Shown piece after piece: positions 26,974 through 35,159 of a DNA stretch of 64,000 bases. A program made the position numbers and the translations under genes. Each line of letters starts with the position of its first letter. Position 1 is the stretch's first letter. Below the pieces are notes generated by a model. The model searched no databases. It saw only the letters and a list, made by a program, of their open reading frames with translations, and had not been told where the DNA came from. Source of the stretch: an uncultured Roseovarius sp. (GTDB lineage: Bacteria > Pseudomonadota > Alphaproteobacteria > Rhodobacterales > Rhodobacteraceae); contig OX638333.1 of the NCBI GenBank assembly GCA_951812895.1, positions 1,230,366 through 1,294,365 of the forward strand. The letters run 5' to 3'.

Positions 26974-27813
26974 ATGGGGCGCAACAATCGAAAATGGGCC
27001 GACATCGCACCCGGTCATGACAATCCGTTGGCTTACGCCACCAATGCGCGCGACAAATCCACGGTTGAAATGGTTGATGCCGCAGTCCGGCACAAGCAGG
27101 CTATGTTGGCGTATCAGGCTGTTGTCCCTGCAGGAAAACAATCGCGTCCTGCCTTTTACGAAGGGCTGATTCGCATACTGGATGAAACCGGGCGCATTAT
27201 TCCGGCCCGCGAATTCATCGATGCCATTGAAACCACTGAAACCGGGCGAATCGTTGATTGTGTCGCCCTTGAAAAGGGGCTGCAAACATTGCGTAAATAC
27301 CCCGCTCTTCGGTTGTCTATCAATATGTCTGCGCGTTCGATTGGTTATGCGCGCTGGAACCGTACGCTTAAACGCGGGCTAAGTGATGATCCAACCATTG
27401 CAGAGCGGCTGATCCTAGAGATTACAGAAAGTTCCGCGATGCTGGTCCCTGAATTGGTGGTGGACTTCATGAGCAACCTGCAGCGAAAGGGGATCAGTTT
27501 TGCATTGGATGATTTCGGCGCCGGATTTACATCCTTTCGCTATCTCAAGGACTTCTACTTTGACATCCTCAAAATTGACGGGCAGTTCATTCGCGGGATC
27601 GCCGAAAATACGGATAATCAAATCCTGACCAACGCGCTGGTTTCGATTGGCGAGCAATTTGACATGGTTACGGTTGCGGAAAGTGTGGAGCATGCGAATG
27701 ACGCGGCCTATCTGACATCATCCGGGCTCGATTGTCTGCAGGGATACTATTTTGGTGCCCCGACTATTCACCCACCTTGGGCCGATCCTGACCTGGAGCG
27801 TGCAACAGCGTGA
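26974..27813 (+). CDS. EAL-domain cyclic-di-GMP phosphodiesterase
   Basis: A 279-aa protein that is almost entirely an EAL domain without GGDEF, PAS or transmembrane parts. The signature triplet is Glu63-Gly-Leu (EGL rather than EAL). Metal and catalytic residues are kept: Asn in SINMSA, Glu149 in LEITES, the Asp pair of DDFGAGFTSF (179-182), Lys in LKIDGQFI, Glu in VAESVEH and the final QGYYFGAP. Activity against c-di-GMP is therefore plausible. The ATG at 26974 (MGRNN) has GGAGAG 5 nt upstream; a TTG at 26947 is an alternative. It is followed by phaA with 130 nt between. Confidence 0.85.
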   Translation: MGRNNRKWADIAPGHDNPLAYATNARDKSTVEMVDAAVRHKQAMLAYQAVVPAGKQSRPAFYEGLIRILDETGRIIPAREFIDAIETTETGRIVDCVALEKGLQTLRKYPALRLSINMSARSIGYARWNRTLKRGLSDDPTIAERLILEITESSAMLVPELVVDFMSNLQRKGISFALDDFGAGFTSFRYLKDFYFDILKIDGQFIRGIAENTDNQILTNALVSIGEQFDMVTVAESVEHANDAAYLTSSGLDCLQGYYFGAPTIHPPWADPDLERATA

Positions 27814-27945
27814 GCTGTGACATTCCGACAGTTGCCGCATTGCGGCGTTTGCGCTAAGACCGCCCCAGATAGTGGGGGTTCCGGAGCTGGCATTATTGCG
27901 GAAACCGGTCGCTCCTCGGCGCAGAAAACTCTGGTGGAGGAATAC

Positions 27946-29121
27946 ATGACAAACGTAGTTATCGCATCGGCGGCACGGACCGCTGTTGGCTCTTTCGGCG
28001 GCTCGTTCGCCAATACCCCGGCGCATGATCTCGGCGCGGCCGTTCTTGAGGCTGTCGTAGAACGTGCTGGTATCGAAAAATCAGATGTCTCTGAAACGAT
28101 CCTTGGCCAGGTTCTGGCCGCTGGTCAGGGGCAAAACCCTGCTCGCCAGGCCCATGTGAATGCCGGCCTGCCGATTGAAAGCGCGGCCTGGGGGATCAAT
28201 CAGGTTTGTGGATCTGGTCTGCGAAGTGTCGCGCTCGGTGCGCAGCATATCCAGCTGGGTGATGCCAGCGTTGTTGCCGCCGGTGGGCAGGAAAACATGA
28301 CTCTCAGCCCCCATGTCGCACATCTGCGTGCCGGTCAGAAAATGGGCGATATGAAGTACATCGACTCGATGATCCGCGATGGTCTTTGGGACGCTTTCAA
28401 CGGGTATCACATGGGCCAAACCGCGGAAAACGTTGCAGAGCAGTGGCAGATCAGCCGAGACATGCAGGACGAGTTTGCAGTGGCGAGCCAGAACAAGGCG
28501 GAAGCCGCTCAAAACGCAGGAAAATTTGACGATGAAGTCGTCGCTTTCACCGTTAAAACGCGCAAGGGCGATATCATTGTGGACAAGGATGAATACATCC
28601 GCCACGGCGCCAACATCGAAGCGATGCAGAAAATGCGCCCGGCCTTCACCAAAGACGGCACTGTGACCGCGGCCAATGCAAGCGGCCTGAACGATGGCGC
28701 AGCCGCCGTTCTGTTGATGAGTGCGGAAGACGCCGAAAAGCGCGGAGTTGAGCCGCTCGCACGGATCGCATCCTATGCCACTGCAGGTCTCGACCCTTCG
28801 ATCATGGGCGTTGGCCCGATCTCTGCCAGCCGCAAAGCGCTGGAAAAGGCAGGATGGTCCGTTGGTGACCTTGACCTGGTCGAAGCTAACGAAGCCTTTG
28901 CCGCGCAGGCATGTGCCGTGAACAAAGATATGGGTTGGGACCCGGCGATTGTGAACGTAAACGGCGGCGCCATCGCGATTGGACACCCCATCGGTGCCTC
29001 TGGCTGCCGGGTGTTGAACACGCTGCTTTTCGAAATGAAACGCCGCGACGCCAAAAAAGGCCTCGCCACGCTTTGCATCGGCGGCGGCATGGGCGTTGCC
29101 ATGTGTGTGGAACGCGCCTGA
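27946..29121 (+). CDS. phaA: Acetyl-CoA C-acetyltransferase
   Basis: Condenses two acetyl-CoA to acetoacetyl-CoA, first step of polyhydroxybutyrate synthesis. It is 391 aa. Thiolase catalytic residues are visible: the nucleophilic Cys in [11 protein letters not shown], the His in [14 protein letters not shown] and the second Cys in TLCIGGGMG. The start at 27946 ([15 protein letters not shown]) has GGAGG 5 nt upstream; the frame continues upstream to 27817 without support. phaB, which reduces its product, follows after a terminator. Confidence 0.95.
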   Translation: MTNVVIASAARTAVGSFGGSFANTPAHDLGAAVLEAVVERAGIEKSDVSETILGQVLAAGQGQNPARQAHVNAGLPIESAAWGINQVCGSGLRSVALGAQHIQLGDASVVAAGGQENMTLSPHVAHLRAGQKMGDMKYIDSMIRDGLWDAFNGYHMGQTAENVAEQWQISRDMQDEFAVASQNKAEAAQNAGKFDDEVVAFTVKTRKGDIIVDKDEYIRHGANIEAMQKMRPAFTKDGTVTAANASGLNDGAAAVLLMSAEDAEKRGVEPLARIASYATAGLDPSIMGVGPISASRKALEKAGWSVGDLDLVEANEAFAAQACAVNKDMGWDPAIVNVNGGAIAIGHPIGASGCRVLNTLLFEMKRRDAKKGLATLCIGGGMGVAMCVERA

Positions 29122-29146
29122 TTCGCCTTGTTTGCTTCGTTGAAAC

Positions 29147-29176
29147 AAAGGGGCGTCTTTTCGGGCGCCCCTTTTT
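29147..29176 (+). terminator. Rho-independent terminator after phaA
   Basis: Stem AAAGGGGCG / CGCCCCTTT with a 10-base loop followed by a run of T, 25 nt after the phaA stop. It implies that phaB is at least partly expressed from its own promoter. Confidence 0.82.
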
Positions 29177-29239
29177 CAATCTTCACACGCTATAGGAAAC
29201 AATTTCCCCGGATTTTAGCTGCAGTGCGGCAAAATGGAC

Positions 29240-29256
29240 GCGCAATAATATTGCGC
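29240..29256. promoter_or_regulatory. Palindrome upstream of phaB, candidate repressor site
   Basis: Perfect inverted repeat GCGCAATA-A-TATTGCGC, extended by AA on one side, located 58 nt before the phaB ATG. Its position in the promoter region and its TGC-rich character are compatible with a PhaR-type PHB regulator or another dimeric repressor. No regulator gene is in the window, so this is an inference. Confidence 0.45.
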
Positions 29257-29314
29257 AATGGCCGCGCCAACAGTAATAGAGTTACCAAGACATTATCCCA
29301 GATTGGAGACTAAC

Positions 29315-30037
29315 ATGACCAGAACAGCCCTAGTAACAGGTGGCAGTCGCGGCATCGGCGCCGCAATTTCCAAAGCATTGAAAGCAGAAGGCCACAATGT
29401 TGCAGCAACCTATGCCGGCAATGACGAAGCCGCCGCAGCTTTTACTGCTGAAACCGGCATCAAGACCTACAAATGGAACGTAGCGGACTACGATGAAAGC
29501 GCGGCTGGCATTGCGCAGGTCGAAGCGGAAGTCGGTCCAATTGACATCGTTGTGGCGAATGCGGGCATCACCCGCGATGCACCGTTTCACAAAATGACGC
29601 CGGAACAGTGGCATCAGGTGATCGACACCAACCTGACGGGTGTATTCAACTCCGTGCACCCAGTTTGGCCCGGCATGCGCGAGCGCAAATTCGGCCGCGT
29701 GATTGTCATCAGTTCGATCAATGGCCAAAAAGGTCAGTTTGCTCAGGTGAACTATGCGGCGACCAAAGCCGGTGATCTGGGCATTGTGAAGTCTTTGGCG
29801 CAGGAAGGCGCGCGTGCCGGGATTACCGCAAACGCGATTTGCCCCGGTTACATTGCGACCGAAATGGTCATGGCGGTACCTGAAAAAGTCCGCGAATCGA
29901 TAATCGGTCAAATTCCTGCCGGGCGCCTTGGTGAACCTGAAGAGATTGCACGCTGTGTAACCTTCCTTGCCTCTGAGGATTCACAGTTCATTAACGGCTC
30001 GACCATTTCCGCGAACGGCGCACAGTTTTTCGTCTAA
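29315..30037 (+). CDS. phaB: Acetoacetyl-CoA reductase
   Basis: An NADPH-dependent short-chain dehydrogenase giving (R)-3-hydroxybutyryl-CoA for PHB polymerisation. It is 240 aa. The cofactor motif TGGSRGIG is at residues 8-15, NAGITRD follows, and the catalytic Ser (ISSINGQKGQ) and Tyr-x3-Lys (NYAATKAG) are present. The ATG at 29315 has GGAGACTAAC upstream. It is followed by a strong terminator. The polymerase gene phaC is not in the window. Confidence 0.95.
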   Translation: MTRTALVTGGSRGIGAAISKALKAEGHNVAATYAGNDEAAAAFTAETGIKTYKWNVADYDESAAGIAQVEAEVGPIDIVVANAGITRDAPFHKMTPEQWHQVIDTNLTGVFNSVHPVWPGMRERKFGRVIVISSINGQKGQFAQVNYAATKAGDLGIVKSLAQEGARAGITANAICPGYIATEMVMAVPEKVRESIIGQIPAGRLGEPEEIARCVTFLASEDSQFINGSTISANGAQFFV

Positions 30038-30058
30038 AAACCTAGTTCGAACGATTTG

Positions 30059-30087
30059 GGGCCGGTCACTATGACCGGCCCTTTTTT
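30059..30087 (+). terminator. Rho-independent terminator after phaB
   Basis: Perfect 10-bp stem GGGCCGGTCA / TGACCGGCCC with loop CTA and six T, 21 nt after the phaB stop. This is the clearest terminator of the window. Confidence 0.92.
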
Positions 30088-30184
30088 GTGATAAGTCAGC
30101 GAATTATTCTTTCACAGATTACAAAGAAACCTTTACCCATCAAAATTGATGGAGTTCTTTTTCTAATAAATTTTGACCGTTAGG

Positions 30185-30355
30185 TCAGGCTTCTATTTCA
30201 AGCCGCGCAATTTCTTCCTTAATGCGCAATTTCTGTTTCTTGAGTTCCGAAATTTCTTGATCGGTAGAGCCGAGGGCTCGCTGCGCATCTTCCACCTGGT
30301 CCGAGAGGCTTTGGTGTTTCTTCTTCAGTTCCTCGACATGCGAACTCAAGCTCAT
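30185..30355 (-). CDS. DUF465 / YdcH-family small coiled-coil protein
   Basis: A 56-aa protein, nearly all heptad coiled coil (SHVEELKKKHQSLSDQVEDAQ, EISELKKQKLRIKEEIARLE), the size and pattern of DUF465 (YdcH/SlyX-like) proteins common in alphaproteobacteria. The start at 30353-30355 (MSLSSH) is selected by AGGAGA 7 nt upstream; upstream in-frame ATGs are too close to it or unsupported. Function is unknown. Confidence 0.82.
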   Translation of the reverse strand: MSLSSHVEELKKKHQSLSDQVEDAQRALGSTDQEISELKKQKLRIKEEIARLEIEA

Positions 30356-30469
30356 TGGCATTCTCCTCTCTATGCTCATTGTATGCATAACGAGTGCAGC
30401 ACAAATTTTCGAACCTGTCACGCTGCAAGCGCAGCATAGCAGCTCAATAATGCCGTGGATTTTGCGGAA

Positions 30470-31240
30470 CTAGCCGGAAAAATGTAACGGGACACCATCA
30501 CGCAAGACGCAAGCCGTTGCTTTTGTGTAATTTTCCCGGTCGCTGTCATGCTCTGCCCCTGCATGCAGCACCCACGAGTCGTGAAGGCGAAATTCGGCCC
30601 GTCCTCCTTTTCGCCCGCGCAACAGAACAAGTTTTGCCGCGCGGCCTATGCGGGGAATCAATGGTAAAACCTCGATTCCACCAAGGCGCAATTCGACTGC
30701 GTTCAATAATTCCGGAAGGCGATCTGCGCGCTGAATAAAGGTAACATACCCTTTGGGCTTACAGCGCTTCGCAGCACAAGAGATCCAGGCGTCAATTGGT
30801 GTGGGCCCTCCAAGAGCGATTTCACGTCCCGGCTCACTGGCCGCCGTTCCCGCTTCACGATTGAAATAGGGTGGGTTAGCGATGACATGATCGAATTGAA
30901 TTTCGCGCAGAGAGGCTGGCAAATCTGATAAATCGCAGGTGAAAATCTCCATAGCGATCTTGTTCTCTGTGGCGTTTCTGCGCGCCAATGACGCATATTC
31001 CGGCTGAATCTCCAGCCCCGTCAAGTTTATGCCCGGCACTCGGCGCGCCAGACATAAAGACGCCACACCTGCTCCGCACCCAAGCTCTAACACGCTTTGC
31101 CCGGAAACCGCGGGCACAGAAGCAGCAAGCAGAACCGGGTCAACTCCTGCCCGATAACCCTGTTTGGGTTGCTGAATCTCCAGTTGGCCGCCTAGGAATT
31201 TGTCACGACTCAACTGGTCTGCACCCCAGTCACGCATCAT
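30470..31240 (-). CDS. TrmN6-like N6-adenine methyltransferase
   Basis: A 256-aa SAM-dependent methyltransferase of the tRNA1(Val) A37 / MTS type. The SAM site VLELGCGAGVASLCLA and the N6-adenine catalytic motif ANPPYFN are visible. RIGRAAKLVLLRGRKG at the C-terminus is typical of the family. The substrate is most likely a tRNA adenosine but could be another RNA. The ATG overlaps the end of the DUF2007 gene by 11 nt, indicating coupled translation. Confidence 0.85.
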   Translation of the reverse strand: MMRDWGADQLSRDKFLGGQLEIQQPKQGYRAGVDPVLLAASVPAVSGQSVLELGCGAGVASLCLARRVPGINLTGLEIQPEYASLARRNATENKIAMEIFTCDLSDLPASLREIQFDHVIANPPYFNREAGTAASEPGREIALGGPTPIDAWISCAAKRCKPKGYVTFIQRADRLPELLNAVELRLGGIEVLPLIPRIGRAAKLVLLRGRKGGRAEFRLHDSWVLHAGAEHDSDRENYTKATACVLRDGVPLHFSG

Positions 31241-31448
31241 CTAAGTCGATCCCGTTGTCTGTCAGGGCCAGCCTTGCGCGATAATAGTCGCGTTCCGCGA
31301 CCATGATCCGACGTGGAAAAATTCCGATGGACCCCTCCAGCGCGCTCATATTTACGTCCAATTCAAAGCAGTCTATACCCTCGCCCTGAAGCAACGCTTT
31401 TGCAAATGCGATTGATGTGGGGTCAGTTGTTCGCAATAGCTGTTTCAT
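31230..31448 (-). CDS. DUF2007 domain protein
   Basis: A 72-aa single-domain protein, MKQLLRTTDPTSIAFAKALLQGEGIDCFELD followed by FPRRIMVAERDYYRARLAL, which matches the small DUF2007 ('putative signal transducing') family. It is translationally coupled to the downstream methyltransferase and divergent from the polyprenyl synthase gene. The molecular role is unknown. Confidence 0.85.
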   Translation of the reverse strand: MKQLLRTTDPTSIAFAKALLQGEGIDCFELDVNMSALEGSIGIFPRRIMVAERDYYRARLALTDNGIDLDDA

Positions 31449-31503
31449 GGGGATGACTAAAGGACACCGGATTGCATTTGTCGAGCCGTGTGACAGGAGT
31501 GTG

Positions 31504-32505
31504 ATGGGTTTGGACCAAGTCGCAACAAAGCCACATGAAGAACTTGCCAGCCATCTGGCCGGTCAGATGGACCGCGTTAACACCCTGATACGTACTCGCA
31601 TGGCATCACGCCACGCGCCCCGTATTCCCGAAGTGACAGCGCATCTGGTCGAGGCAGGTGGCAAACGTTTGCGGCCAATGCTGACGCTCGCTGCAGCGGA
31701 CCTTTGCGGATATGACGGTGAATTTGATGTTCATCTGGCTGCTACAGTTGAATTCATTCACACCGCGACCCTGCTGCATGATGACGTGGTAGATGAAAGC
31801 GCGCAGCGGCGCGGACGACCAACCGCGAACCTGTTGTGGGACAATAAGTCCAGCGTTCTGGTTGGTGATTATCTGTTTTCCCGCGCGTTTCAGTTGATGG
31901 TCGAAACCGGCTCTCTTCGTGTGCTGGATATCCTTGCCAGTGCATCAGCGACCATTGCAGAAGGTGAAGTTCTGCAACTTAGCGCGGCCCGGGATCTGGC
32001 CACCAACGAAGATATTTACATGCAGGTGATCCGCGGCAAGACAGCGGCGTTGTTCTCGGCTGCGACGGAAGTGGGCGGCGTGATTTCTGGCGCACCGGAA
32101 ACCCAGGTCAAGGCGCTTTATGATTTTGGAGAGGCACTTGGGATTTCGTTCCAGATCGTTGATGATCTTCTTGACTACCAGGGTGAAAGCCATTCAACCG
32201 GCAAAAATATAGGCGATGATTTCCGCGAACGTAAACTGACCCTTCCTGTAATCAAAGCAGTTGCAGCGGCCTCAGAAGACGAGCGGGCATTCTGGAAGCG
32301 CACGATCGAAAAAGGTGATCAACAGGAAGGTGACCTGGATCAAGCCTTACAGCTGCTTAACCGGCACGGCGCACTTAGCCAAACTCGGGACGATGCAAGA
32401 TACTGGGCCAATGTCGCAAAGACCGCAATTCAATCATTACCAGATCACCCTGTACGTCAGATGTTGATTGATTTGGCCGATTACGTTGTTGCCCGCGTCA
32501 ATTGA
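31504..32505 (+). CDS. Long-chain polyprenyl diphosphate synthase (IspB-like)
   Basis: Extends farnesyl diphosphate with isopentenyl diphosphate to the octa- or decaprenyl side chain of ubiquinone. It is 333 aa. The first Asp-rich motif DDVVDESAQRRG lies after TATLLH, and the second is FQIVDDLLDY. GGKRLRPML (substrate site) is near residue 55. The ATG at 31504 has AGGAG 4 nt upstream; a longer frame to 31417 lacks this. Chain length cannot be fixed from sequence, so I give no symbol. Its 3' end overlaps the convergent ispE stop by 8 nt. Confidence 0.92.
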   Translation: MGLDQVATKPHEELASHLAGQMDRVNTLIRTRMASRHAPRIPEVTAHLVEAGGKRLRPMLTLAAADLCGYDGEFDVHLAATVEFIHTATLLHDDVVDESAQRRGRPTANLLWDNKSSVLVGDYLFSRAFQLMVETGSLRVLDILASASATIAEGEVLQLSAARDLATNEDIYMQVIRGKTAALFSAATEVGGVISGAPETQVKALYDFGEALGISFQIVDDLLDYQGESHSTGKNIGDDFRERKLTLPVIKAVAAASEDERAFWKRTIEKGDQQEGDLDQALQLLNRHGALSQTRDDARYWANVAKTAIQSLPDHPVRQMLIDLADYVVARVN

Positions 32506-33343
32506 ACGGGCTTGGCGCGTTCAGTCGTGTCGCAGCAACCCACCACCCTGGAAATCTTTCCTGCAATCGTCCGGCAGCTGATCCGGCAGTCTCTGCATCG
32601 GCATAAAGGCCAAAACAGGTTCCGCCTGAACCTGACATTCGTGTCAGCAGGCATCCCGGCGTCACTTCCAACGTTTCAAACACCTGTTTGATCACCGGTT
32701 CTGCGGCGATGGCAGGAGCTTCCAGATCATTACGCATATCTCTGAGCCATTGAATTAAGTCAGATGGTTCCGAAAACCGTGGAAGCACTTCAGGCATTGG
32801 CGGGTTGTTGCGTTGCTCAAGCCTGCGAAATACTTCGGCCGTCATAACGGGCAAGTTTGGATTTACTAAAACCGCATGCAATACGGGCATATCCGGAAGT
32901 GTCTCGACGATGTCGCCAATCCCACGCATCCTTGCAGGTTTGCATGTTAGACATAGCGGAACATCTGCCCCAAGCGATATTACATTGTCAGGAACTGCCT
33001 GTCCCGACAGACCGGAAATTATACGCAAGGTTGCCGCGGCATCACCAGACCCTCCGCCAAGACCGGCCGCATTTGGCAAAAACTTTTCCAATTGGATATC
33101 TGCGTCGACATTCATGAGCTTGGCAGCCTTAACGACAAGGTTGCTCTCATCAGACGGCACACCAGCAGCCATGGGTCCGGCCACTGTCACGCTGGTTTGT
33201 GGCGCGGGCCGAATTGCTATTCGGTCCCCGATATCCGCGAACATCGCCAGCGAATCCAGCAAGTGGTAGCCATCTTCACGCTGCCCGGTGACGTGGAGCG
33301 TCAGATTGACCTTCGCCGGTACAAACGCTTCAACGGTCGTCAT
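32498..33343 (-). CDS. ispE: 4-diphosphocytidyl-2-C-methyl-D-erythritol kinase
   Basis: A GHMP kinase of the MEP isoprenoid pathway; ispH of the same pathway is at 53.5 kb. It is 281 aa. AKVNLTLHVTGQREDGYH is at the N-terminus, the ATP loop is PNAAGLGGGSGDAAATL, and RMSGSGGTCFGLY is the C-terminal motif III. Its start lies inside the last codons of the TPR gene (14-nt overlap), so the two are cotranscribed. Confidence 0.95.
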   Translation of the reverse strand: MTTVEAFVPAKVNLTLHVTGQREDGYHLLDSLAMFADIGDRIAIRPAPQTSVTVAGPMAAGVPSDESNLVVKAAKLMNVDADIQLEKFLPNAAGLGGGSGDAAATLRIISGLSGQAVPDNVISLGADVPLCLTCKPARMRGIGDIVETLPDMPVLHAVLVNPNLPVMTAEVFRRLEQRNNPPMPEVLPRFSEPSDLIQWLRDMRNDLEAPAIAAEPVIKQVFETLEVTPGCLLTRMSGSGGTCFGLYADAETAGSAAGRLQERFPGWWVAATRLNAPSPFN

Positions 33344-35063
33344 CCGCCACCTCTAGTGGTTCAGCACCTTCTTCAGCAAGCACGGCATCGAGTCCGACTT
33401 CAAGCTTGCGGCGGATACGGTCTGGCGAAATATCCGGGGACGGCTTGTCTTCATCCACCAATGACAATGCGCGACGCCACTGAAATCTGGCTTCTGTAAT
33501 CCGGCCAACGGCCCACAACACATCCCCGAGGTGGTCATTCACCACCGGGTCAATCGGGATAAGCTCTGCCGCACGCTCCATGTGACCGATCGCTTCGTCG
33601 TAACGCCCCAGACGGTAAAGCCCCCAGCCAAGGCTATCGACGATATAACCGCTGTTTGGCTGGCGTGCGACAGCACGCTCGATCATATCCAATGCTTCAT
33701 CGAGCTTTACCTGTTTCTCTACCAAAGAGTAGCCCAGGTAGTTCAGAACCTGCGGCTGTTCAGGGTTGAGTTCCAAGGCTTTGCGAAAATCGGCCTCAGC
33801 ATTCTCCCAGTCACCCAAGCGTTCATAGCTGATGGCGCGTGCGTAGTGTACGAACCATTGTTCCGATCCGTGCGCGGCATACAGATCGACCGCGCGATTG
33901 TAGGCCTCTACCGCATCCGCAAAACGCTCAAGCTGTCGATATAGGTCGCCTGCGGAGACGTGTACCAGCGCAAGATCAGGATTGCTTTCTGACAACTGTT
34001 CAAGAACTTCCACCGCGGCATCGGTCTTGTCTGCCCTGCGCAGAGATTCAGCGCGGCCCATTTCTGCCGCCGAAAACGTGGGGTGATCACGGGGTACGCG
34101 TTTGTATGTCTCGGTCGCAAGGTCATAGCGTTCAAGCGATTCCAAAAGCTCGGCAGACATCATAAGTGCGTCGACATGATCGGGGCTCAGGCTTTCCGCA
34201 ATTCGCGAATACAGCAAAGCGTAGTCTTCGCTCGTGTCAGCCAAAAGCGCGCGGCCAAGTGAATAATACACCTCAGCCACACCATCTGTTGCGCCGGAAA
34301 TTCGCGTAAACGGCACCCGTTCGCCACTTTCAAGAAGCGCTCGCAATTGCGCAATCTCGGGGTCAAAATCAGTGCCGAAAGCATCGTCGATCAACGCGAT
34401 TGCACCGTTGTTTCGCTCCAGCTGGCTCAGAATTTCCGCCCAGGCCAATACCCCACGTCGTGTGCGCTGCATCGGACCATCCGACTTGCCGCTGAATATC
34501 TGATCCGCCGCTTCGAAGTCACCCACAGATGCGAGCGCCAGTGCTTTGTGGTAAATCGCAAAACTGCGTAAACCGCGTTGTTCCGCAACTTCGTCAAACA
34601 ATCTGATCGCTTCGCGCATGTCGCCCTTGCCCAAATGGGCCCAGGCCGAGATCAGCCCATCGGCAAGCTCGCCAATGCCGCGGTCCTTTTCGAACCTTAG
34701 AAACAGGTCGTCATAGGCTTCACGGCGAACCTCGTCCGCGATGAGAACCATATGCGAAATCTGACTCAAAAGCCCATCAGCTTCGATCTTACGCGCCACA
34801 GGTAATGCACGATCAATCCGCCCGAGTGCAATTTGCGCGCCAACAACACTTTCCAGCGACGCCGGGTTAGAGGGGTCTTTGATCAGTGCCTTGGTGAAAT
34901 ACTCAGCCGCCGCCGCATAATCTTTGTCGTATCCAGCCTGCCGCGCAGCCAGATAAGCACCGGGTGCCTCGCTTGCAGCCGATGGGGTTGCACCCGTTTG
35001 GATTGCGGCAAGTGCGGCAATGACAGAAAGAATTCTGAGCTTCAAGAGAAAGGCCCGCCTCAT
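33330..35063 (-). CDS. Exported tetratricopeptide-repeat protein
   Basis: A 577-aa protein with a hydrophobic N-terminal signal (MRRAFLLKLRILSVIAALAAIQTG ... ASEAPG) and then a succession of about ten or more TPR-like helix pairs. The best conserved lie between residues 380 and 530 (AVEAYNRAVDLYAAHG, ENAEADFRKALELNPEQPQVLNYLGYSLVEK, ALDMIERAVARQPNSGYIVDSLGWGLY). It likely acts as a periplasmic or membrane-bound scaffold. The start at 35063 is chosen because the signal peptide begins there; the ribosome-binding site is weak. It is cotranscribed with ispE. Confidence 0.82.
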   Translation of the reverse strand: MRRAFLLKLRILSVIAALAAIQTGATPSAASEAPGAYLAARQAGYDKDYAAAAEYFTKALIKDPSNPASLESVVGAQIALGRIDRALPVARKIEADGLLSQISHMVLIADEVRREAYDDLFLRFEKDRGIGELADGLISAWAHLGKGDMREAIRLFDEVAEQRGLRSFAIYHKALALASVGDFEAADQIFSGKSDGPMQRTRRGVLAWAEILSQLERNNGAIALIDDAFGTDFDPEIAQLRALLESGERVPFTRISGATDGVAEVYYSLGRALLADTSEDYALLYSRIAESLSPDHVDALMMSAELLESLERYDLATETYKRVPRDHPTFSAAEMGRAESLRRADKTDAAVEVLEQLSESNPDLALVHVSAGDLYRQLERFADAVEAYNRAVDLYAAHGSEQWFVHYARAISYERLGDWENAEADFRKALELNPEQPQVLNYLGYSLVEKQVKLDEALDMIERAVARQPNSGYIVDSLGWGLYRLGRYDEAIGHMERAAELIPIDPVVNDHLGDVLWAVGRITEARFQWRRALSLVDEDKPSPDISPDRIRRKLEVGLDAVLAEEGAEPLEVADDDR

Positions 35064-35159
35064 GTTGTTAGGATGTCGAAGCAAGGTAGTGCGCACAGCC
35101 CGCCAAGGCAATGCGGGACGGCAGATTTGCCGCCCCATTGGCCATAATTCACCAAAGCT

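Noticed and set aside
33330-35063. Rightward frames opposite the TPR gene
   Set aside because: They are antisense shadows; the leftward frame has signal peptide and repeats.
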